From contig CAVXHV010000005.1 of assembly GCA_963761445.1 (NCBI GenBank), positions 5,518,001-5,582,000 of the forward strand: a stretch of 64,000 bases of DNA, read 5' to 3'. The stretch's first letter is position 1. Every line of letters begins with the position of its first letter. The notes beneath the pieces were generated by a model, which saw only the letters and a program-made list of their open reading frames with translations, had not been told where the DNA came from and ran no database searches. Positions 57,971-64,000 of this stretch are shown here, piece after piece. The position numbers were made by a program, and so were the translations under genes. The stretch is from CAVXHV01 sp963761445. GTDB lineage: Bacteria; Planctomycetota; Planctomycetia; Isosphaerales; Isosphaeraceae.

Positions 57971-59062
57971 ATGATTCGAAGACGACGTGGATTCACTTTG
58001 ATCGAGCTGCTGGTGGTAATTGCCATCATTGCAGTCTTGATCGCGCTACTTTTGCCCGCGGTCCAGGCGGCGCGCGAAGCTGCTCGGCGGGGGTCATGCA
58101 CTAATAACCTGAAGCAGATCGGCCTGGCGATGAACAACTACGTGACCGCGTTCGGCCTGGTGCCGCCGGTGTGCGTCGATCAAGCGTGGACGACTGCGAG
58201 TGCCCCGATGAACCAGCCGCACCAGAATTACTCGCAGAAGCTTCGCCTTCTGCCCTACATGGAGCAGTCGGCTGCTTACAACGCGTGGAATCATGCGTTC
58301 GGCGCGCGTTGGACCGACACGAACACGATCCAGAACGAGATGCCCAACGGTACGGTCATCGTGATGAGCGTTCCGTACTTCTTGTGCCCGTCTGACCCGA
58401 ATAAAGGCGGGTCATTCCCCAACCATTATCAATCAGCCGGGCCGACGATTGCCGGACCCAGCAACTACCCCTCGAACATCGGTATGAACCGGCGCATCAA
58501 CGGCGGGGCGTCCTGTTTTAACTGGCAGATGAACGGGCCGGCCTATATTCTCTCCACCTGGGACGGTATCGGCCAGCGGATGATCGGGATGCAGAATTTC
58601 ACCGATGGATCGAGCAGCACCGCGGTCTTCAGTGAATGGGTGAAAGGCCCTGCCAACGGCAATCCGGGCACGAATAATCTGGCGCGGTCTATTTCCTTCC
58701 GGGCCAGGCGCAGTCGAACGCGTTCCCGACCGATCTCCAGTTCGCACAGTCTTGCGCAGATTCAGCCGATCAACGCCAACTACACGTCGAGCTGGAAGGG
58801 TGAGTGGTGGACGTGGGGCCCCAGCCAGATTTACTCACACACAAACCTCCCGAATCGGTACTGCTGCCAGTATTCCGACCAGAACCTGGATTGGCGGGCC
58901 ACGATCACTTTGGAAAACGCCAGCTCAATGCACCCGGGTGGCGTGAATGTGCTGTTCATGGACGGCTCGTGCCGGTTCATCAAGACGAGTGTGAACTGGC
59001 AGCCGTGGTATGCCATTGCAACACCTGATGGCAATGAAGCGTTCGACTCGGGCCAGCTCTGA
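57971..59062 (+). CDS. DUF1559 type II pseudopilin-like protein, cassette 2 (compensated double indel)
   Basis: 363 residues, open throughout, with the prepilin start MIRRRRGFTLIELLVVIAII and the C-terminal HPGGVNVLFMDG. Between about residues 236 and 262 the sequence (ARSISFRARRSRTRSRPI) is out of frame relative to copies 1 and 3, where it reads GAVYFLPGQAQSNAFPTD. One base is missing at about 58681 and two at about 58755, so the frame is restored afterwards. The affected patch is Arg/Ser-rich and unlike the family. The leader GAGGGAATCCGAAA before the ATG is conserved. Confidence 0.88.
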   Translation: MIRRRRGFTLIELLVVIAIIAVLIALLLPAVQAAREAARRGSCTNNLKQIGLAMNNYVTAFGLVPPVCVDQAWTTASAPMNQPHQNYSQKLRLLPYMEQSAAYNAWNHAFGARWTDTNTIQNEMPNGTVIVMSVPYFLCPSDPNKGGSFPNHYQSAGPTIAGPSNYPSNIGMNRRINGGASCFNWQMNGPAYILSTWDGIGQRMIGMQNFTDGSSSTAVFSEWVKGPANGNPGTNNLARSISFRARRSRTRSRPISSSHSLAQIQPINANYTSSWKGEWWTWGPSQIYSHTNLPNRYCCQYSDQNLDWRATITLENASSMHPGGVNVLFMDGSCRFIKTSVNWQPWYAIATPDGNEAFDSGQL

Positions 59063-59175
59063 GCCGTAATCGAAACAGCTATCGCGTCCCCTCTTGAAGG
59101 GGACTCGAGTCCAGCGGCAAGCGTGTTGAGAGGGGGCCGTGGCGCGGCACTCAAGTGCACTGCTCGGCGGTCTCT

Positions 59176-59196
59176 CGGCACGCTGTGCCGTTTTTT
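59176..59196 (+). terminator. Intrinsic terminator after cassette 2
   Basis: Perfect stem CGGCAC-GCT-GTGCCG (59176-59190) followed by six T residues (59191-59196). The related element after cassette 1 supports it. Confidence 0.85.
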
Positions 59197-59322
59197 GCGC
59201 GCTCTGGTTTCCGGATGTGCGATGAGAACCGGGCACATTGAGGTGCTGGCGACGTCACGCCAGCAACGCCCATCGCGGCCAGTGTGACCGACGACTGGAT
59301 CGCCTTGTTTTGCGTCGAGCAG

Positions 59323-59351
59323 TTGACAGCGGTGCATGGACTGCGTATCCT
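59323..59351 (+). promoter_or_regulatory. Sigma-70-type promoter of cassette 3
   Basis: TTGACA at 59323-59328, spacer 17, TATCCT at 59346-59351. It lies 127 bases after the cassette 2 terminator, so each cassette is an independent transcription unit. Confidence 0.78.
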
Positions 59352-59683
59352 AAATTATTAGTTTTAGTTTGTTCGGACATTTGAGCCGGCGCGAGTCGCG
59401 AGATTCTGGATCACAATCGCTTGGCTGTTGTTTTTCTATAAGTGCATACGGAGTAAATGTTACTGTCGCGGGTGGATCGTGTTGGGGCGTTTCGATTGCT
59501 GTTGGGCAGCGACTCGTAAGGAGACGTTTTTTCAAAGGCGCCGTCACGTGTGTGTGTAACGTTGTGCGGTTTCTCCTGAACCCTCTACCAGTGACCAATG
59601 AGTATATGAGTTGTTGGATTCTTGCGTGACGCCTTGCTTGTGCGTTTGTTGATTTCAAAGCTGCAGAGAGGAGTTCGACAGCC
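59352..59683 (+). other. Long 5' leader of cassette 3
   Basis: About 330 bases without a supported gene, related along most of its length to the leader at 57223-57562. AT-richer than the flanking genes at its start (TAAATTATTAGTTTTAGTTT). It ends with GAGAGGAGTTCGACAG before the GTG of lipoprotein 3. Confidence 0.55.
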
Positions 59684-59934
59684 GTGAGAGCGTTTACGCG
59701 TGGGCTGTGCGTGGCGTTTGTAATGCTAGGCATGGTTTGCGTTGTGGGTTGCGGGTCGGACAACGCTTCCGAAGGTGCGGCCGCGAGTAAGAAGCTTGGA
59801 GATCCCGGTGCGCCGATCCGAAGGGAATGCCTTCCCAGGCGATCACGCCGCCGAGCTCCGAGGCTGATCGCGCCACTCAAGAAGGCCCGGGAGGGTCGAT
59901 TCTTCAGCAGTCGAAGAAGCAGAAAACGAAATGA
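59684..59934 (+). CDS. Small lipoprotein of cassette 3 (frameshifted)
   Basis: GTG start at 59684; signal MRAFTRGLCVAFVMLGMVCV with the lipobox CVVGC. After SKKLGDPGAP the frame leaves the family pattern; adding one C at CC 59813-59814 gives DPKGMPSQAITPPSSEAD, then GPGGSILQQSKKQKTK and a TGA at 59932-59934. With the correction it is about 83 residues and matches the paralogues at 51247 and 57563. Confidence 0.8.
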
Positions 59935-60070
59935 CGCGTGCAGTCCGAAACACGGGAGGTAGCGCGCCGAGGGGGTGAAGGTTCATCTACGGTTGACTGT
60001 CGTGACGTGATCGAGGGGGGGGCGTCTTTTTGTCGATCCGAGTGATGTCATTCATAGAGGGAATCCGAAA

Positions 60071-61166
60071 ATGGTGCGAAGACGACGAGGGTTCACATTG
60101 ATCGAGCTGCTGGTGGTGATTGCCATCATTGCAGTCTTGATCGCGCTACTTTTGCCCGCGGTCCAGGCGGTGCGCGAAGCCGCACGGCGGGGCTCCTGCA
60201 CTAATAATCTGAAGCAGATCGGCCTGGCGATGAACAACTACGTGACGTCGTTTGGTCTGCTGCCGCCGGTGTGCGTCGATCAAGCGTGGTCGACCGCGAG
60301 TGCCCCGCTCAACCAGCCGCACCAGAACTATTCGCAGAAGCTTCGCTTGCTGCCGTACATGGAACAGACGGCCGCTTACAACGCGTGGAATCATGCGTTC
60401 GGTGGCGCGCTGGACCGACACGAACACGATCCAGAACGAGATGCCCAATGGAACGGTCATCGTGATGAGCGTTCCGTACTTCTTGTGCCCGTCCGACGGC
60501 AATAAAGGCGGGTCATTCCCCACCCATTATCAATCAGCCGGGCCGACGATTGCCGGACCCAGCAACTACCCTTCAAACATCGGCATGAACCGGCGCATCA
60601 ACGGCGGGGCGGCGTGTCTTAACTGGCAGATGAACGGGCCGGCCTATATCCTCTCCACCTGGGATGCTCTCGGCCAGCGGATGATCGGGATGCAGAATTT
60701 CACCGATGGATCGAGCAGCACCGCGGTCTTCAGTGAATGGGTGAAAGGCCCTGCCAACGGCACTCCGGGCACAAACGGACTGGGCGCGGTCTATTTCCTT
60801 CCGGGCCAGGCGCAATCGAACGCGTTCCCGACCGATCTCCAGTTTGCACAGTCTTGTGCGCAGGTTCAGCCGATCAACGCCAACTATGCGTCGAGCGCGA
60901 AGGGCGAGTGGTGGACGTGGGGCCCGAGTCAGATCTACTCGCATTCAAACCTGCCGAATCGTTACTCTTGCCAGTATTCCGACCAGAACCTGGATTGGCG
61001 GGCCACGATCACTCTGGCAAACGCCAGCTCAATGCACCCGGGTGGCGTGAATGTGCTGTTCATGGACGGCTCGTGCCGGTTCATCAAGACGAGTGTGAAC
61101 TGGCAGCCGTGGTATGCCATCGCCACTCCTGATGGCGGTGAAGCGTTCGACGCGGCCCAGCTCTGA
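60071..61166 (+). CDS. DUF1559 type II pseudopilin-like protein, cassette 3 (frameshifted)
   Basis: About 364 residues when corrected. It starts MVRRRRGFTLIELLVVIAII at 60071 and ends with HPGGVNVLFMDG and FDAAQL at 61166. One extra G at about 60404-60405 (AFGG in place of AFG before ARWTDTNTIQ) breaks the frame; copies 1 and 2 read AFGARWTD there. The rest is closely similar to copy 2. The region in which copies 1 and 2 slip (GAVYFLPGQAQSNAFPTD to CAQVQPINAN) is in frame here and serves as the reference. Confidence 0.9.
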
Positions 61167-61334
61167 CGCGGAAATCGATCGCGCGTTCGCACCGCAGTGT
61201 ACGGAACTTTGTGGCAAGCGTAAGATAGCAGGAAACCGCCGGCGCGCTTGTGTGCGCCTGGCGGTGTTCTCTGGTCGCGCCATGCCGGTTTTCCGTACGG
61301 TTTCCGACAAGCGAATTGCACAGGTCGACCCCGG

Positions 61335-62417
61335 ATGAAGACTCCCGTTTCTTCAAGGCGGTCCCGCGGGTGGCGGAGGCGCGTTGTTCTGGTGCTGCTG
61401 CCGCTCATCGGGCTCCTTGTGACCGCCTGGAACGTCACGCGCTCCGATGCGATCGTCGCAGCGCGCGAGGCTTATTCTCGAGAAGACTTCGCCGTGGGTC
61501 TGGCGCGAGCACTCGAGCACCTGGATAAGCAGCCGTGGAATCGCGAAGCGGCCTTGCTGGCGGCGAACTGCCTGAGCCGGCTCGATTACTCGGCGGAAGC
61601 CGCGCTCTATTACCGCGTGGCCGGCCGGCTCGAACTGAGCGACCTGCAAGTTCGCGCTTACGGTCTGGCGCGGGGGCCGCACCCTGAGCTGGCAATTCCC
61701 GCGTTCGATGAGATCCTGGCGCGCTCGCCGGAAAACGTGACGGCCCTGCGCCGGTTAGCGGCCGTCTTGCTCGCGCAGAAGCAGACGGGAGAGCTTCTCG
61801 AACTGGCCGAGCGGCTGGAGCGGATAGCAAGCGGCTCGGTCATCGGCGCAACGCTTCGTGCGGTCGTCCATCACGACGATAAGAGCCCGCAGCAGGCCAT
61901 TGCGGCGTTTGAGCACGTTCTGGAGCTCGATCCGGAGCTCCGCGAAATGCCCCTGCCACCCGAGCTGTTCTGGGCTCAATTCGCGGACGACTTAGTCGGT
62001 GTCGGCCGCATCGAAGACGCCAGCCGGGTTCTGGCCGGTGCCGTGACCAGGACACGCCATCCTTCGCTCATGAATCTGCTGGGCGAAACGTATTTTCGGC
62101 GAGGCGAGTTCGAAGATGCCCAGCGCTGTTTTCAACAGGCGGCTGACGTGGCCCCGAACGACTATCGAGCCTACCTGAACCTCGGCAAGCTGGCTGTATC
62201 GCGCCGCGATCAAGCAGAGGCCCTGCGGCAATTGAACCGAGCACGTGCTCTTTCGCCGCGACAGTATACCGTGCTGTATACGCTGTCGCTTGTTTACAGT
62301 CAGCTCGGCCGCACGGCCGAGGCGGATCAGCTTCAACAGACGCTCAAGCGTCTCCGTGGGCAGCTTGGCCCTCAGCCGCCGGCCGCGAGCCAGAATTGGC
62401 CGCGCTATGCACTTTGA
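61335..62417 (+). CDS. Membrane-anchored TPR protein
   Basis: 360 residues from the ATG at 61335. A basic N-terminus and one transmembrane helix (RVVLVLLPLIGLLVTAW) are followed by tetratricopeptide repeats, clearest at LAIPAFDEILARSPENVTAL, MNLLGETYFRRGEFEDAQRC and YLNLGKLAVSRRDQAEALRQ. It is likely a periplasmic scaffold. It precedes a second TPR protein by 35 bases on the same strand and probably shares its transcript. Confidence 0.82.
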   Translation: MKTPVSSRRSRGWRRRVVLVLLPLIGLLVTAWNVTRSDAIVAAREAYSREDFAVGLARALEHLDKQPWNREAALLAANCLSRLDYSAEAALYYRVAGRLELSDLQVRAYGLARGPHPELAIPAFDEILARSPENVTALRRLAAVLLAQKQTGELLELAERLERIASGSVIGATLRAVVHHDDKSPQQAIAAFEHVLELDPELREMPLPPELFWAQFADDLVGVGRIEDASRVLAGAVTRTRHPSLMNLLGETYFRRGEFEDAQRCFQQAADVAPNDYRAYLNLGKLAVSRRDQAEALRQLNRARALSPRQYTVLYTLSLVYSQLGRTAEADQLQQTLKRLRGQLGPQPPAASQNWPRYAL

Positions 62418-62452
62418 ACCGGTCGTTCGTTTGCGGGGGCCGTCGAGCTATC

Positions 62453-63803
62453 ATGAGCGCAGACAACAAAGTCGCTCGGATTCCGCGTGTGAACTCGGTC
62501 AGTCGTCGGCCACGTATCCTGACCTTCTCAATGGCGGCGGTGGTGCTGGCCCTGGTGGCGGTCGTGGCGCTGGGAATGCTGCGCGCGAAGGCGCGATTGC
62601 CGACGCTCGACGAGGTCAAAACACTCGCGCGGCTCGGTCAGCTCGAAGAGGCCGAAGTGCTTCTGGATCGCTACCTTCGCGCTCATACCGGCGATGAGCA
62701 GGCGCATCTGCTCATGGCTGAATTCGCCACCAGGGCCTCTGCTGCGCGACCGGAGCTCGCGCTCGCACACCTGAGGGCTGTCCGGCCTGCCACGAACAAG
62801 CTTGCCGCGCGGGTCAAGTTCTTCGAGGGGAAAGCGAACTATCAACGACAACGGTTCGACTTGACGGAGACGTGCTGGGCCCAGGCGGCTCGAGCTGGAC
62901 GCGACCGTTCCGGAAGCAGGCTGGGCACTGGTCGATCTTCTCGACAAGGAGAGCCGCCGGGAGGAGGCGCACCGCCTGGGAATGAGAGTGCACGAGGTCG
63001 AGCCCGATGCGCGGGATCGCGTGCGAATCCTGCTCGAAATGTGTCGAATCGACACCGAAACTCCGGACCCGCTGATGCAGGTCTTGCTCTTTGAGACGCT
63101 GGTCAAGGAGCACCCCGAGCATCTTCCTCTCTGCCTGACGCTGGGGCAGGCTTTGATCCGCGTCAACCGCAGCGACGAGGGCCTGAAAATCCTGGGCGAC
63201 GCACTCAAGCGCCGGCCCAGCTCGCCCGAAGCGTGGGACGCCTGGTTCGCCGGGTTGTTCAATGCCTCACAGGTCGAGACGCTCTCGGCTGAGTTCGCCA
63301 AGCTGCCTGAATCGCTCGAGGGGGATGCACGCTTTGCCAAGCATGAAGCGATCATTGCTCAGAATCGGCGCGACTGGCCGGCTGCGCAGGCGGCCTATCG
63401 ACGCGCCTTTGCGTTCGAGCCGTACAATGAGGGGATTGGCTATCGCTTTCGATTCGTGCTGCGCCAGGTGGGCGATTCGGCTGAATACGATCGAGTCGAT
63501 CGCTTTTACAAGAATTATAAGTTGGCCGAGGCGCAGATGCGGCGATCGTACTCAGGTGCAGACCAGGCGGAGGGCGATCCGGTGCCGGGCGCAGGGGGGG
63601 CAACGGACCGGCGCGGAGTCTACTATGAGGTGCTCCAGATCAAGACGCTCGGCCTGGAGCCCCATCCCGAGCTGTACCAGCGTCTGGCCTCGCTGCGAGA
63701 GAGAATGGGCCGGTACGACGAAGCCAGGGCCTGGCATCGTCTGGTGCTGCGCGACTCACCCGGCAACGCACTCAGCTTGGCGGCACTGGAACGCCTCAGG
63801 TAA
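62453..63803 (+). CDS. Membrane-anchored TPR protein, second (frameshifted)
   Basis: About 450 residues from the ATG at 62453 (MSADNKVARIPRVNSVSRRP), with an anchor (FSMAAVVLALVAVVALGML) and helical repeats (LARLGQLEEAEVLLDRYLRA and LTLGQALIRVNRSDEGLKIL). One extra G at 62887-62888 breaks the frame inside a repeat: without it CWAQAALELDATVPEAGW continues into LVDLLDKESRREEAHRLG. It pairs with the preceding TPR gene. Similar twin TPR proteins near exosortase or polysaccharide genes are common in this phylum, but no such gene is visible here. Confidence 0.8.
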
Positions 63804-63865
63804 CATGGTTGAATCCTTCGGGGCAATCCAGCGCTGCCGCCTTGCTTTCGTGCGATTCACCCGTC

Positions 63866-64000
63866 ATGACCACAGTGATTGATGCCGTCGCCCCGACCGA
63901 GATCCCCGACCGCGGCGCTGCCGGCTCGTCCGGATTCACGCATGCCGGAGGTCGGGTTCGAGCGATTCTGGTTAATTCGCTTCTGGCCGTTTTCGTGGCC
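63866..64000 (+). CDS. N-terminus of an unidentified protein (partial)
   Basis: An open frame from the ATG at 63866 to the window edge: MTTVIDAVAPTEIPDRGAAG, then SSGFTHAGGRVRAIL, and the start of a hydrophobic segment (VNSLLAVFVA). It looks like a polytopic membrane protein beginning, following the TPR pair by about 60 bases; an O-antigen-ligase-like protein would suit the context, but nothing here proves it. Confidence 0.5.
   Translation, partial: MTTVIDAVAPTEIPDRGAAGSSGFTHAGGRVRAILVNSLLAVFVA

Noticed and set aside
1449..62888. Programmed ribosomal frameshifting
   Set aside because: Shifts go in both directions, at unrelated sites without slippery heptamers or common structure, and hit unrelated genes; error in the sequence is simpler.

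Overview
The window is GC-rich DNA from a planctomycete, most likely of the Isosphaeraceae type. The markers are three type II pseudopilin-like proteins with a DUF1559/H-X9-DG tail, two large CRTAC1-like proteins (FG-GAP repeats plus an ASPIC/UnbV tail), the futalosine-pathway enzyme aminofutalosine synthase (MqnE), a TM-anchored sulfatase-fold family, a DUF1570 lipoprotein and a surface protein with a planctomycete-type N-terminal motif. I recognise the families from sequence alone; no database search was possible.

Layout. 1-13.3 kb is mostly core metabolism: the end of a FliA/WhiG-type sigma factor, a TlpA-like thioredoxin, a Fur regulator, a phosphodiesterase, a methyltransferase, and menaquinone genes (mqnE, a UbiA prenyltransferase, ubiX, ubiE) interleaved with a PadR-VOC-DUF1579 operon that carries a clear promoter and operator. 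13.5-16.4 kb holds a GT39 transferase, a Calx-beta surface protein and tRNA-Glu(CTC). 16.4-24.7 kb is accessory: repeats, a two-gene ATPase/DUF4435 pair resembling the PARIS anti-phage system, a decayed IS1634 transposase and a duplicated hypothetical gene. 24.8-38.1 kb carries a CRTAC1 protein with a beta-helix partner, malQ, panB, a CBS protein, and cell-surface glycan genes (glycosyltransferases, a tandem lipopolysaccharide-kinase-like protein). 38.3-50.9 kb is an envelope-modification block with three paralogous membrane-anchored sulfatase-fold enzymes, two further membrane glycosyltransferase/YfhO proteins and two near-identical copies of a 55-residue membrane protein. 50.9-61.2 kb has three copies of a promoter - long leader - lipoprotein - pseudopilin cassette, with a second CRTAC1 gene and a double metallo-beta-lactamase protein between copies one and two. 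The end holds two TPR proteins and the start of another gene.

A major caution is that at least 24 small indels, mostly single bases and mostly in short homopolymers, break otherwise conserved genes, including ones needed for menaquinone synthesis. The simplest explanation is an unpolished assembly. Frameshifted genes are therefore annotated as whole genes with the shift position given, not as pseudogenes, unless other decay is visible.
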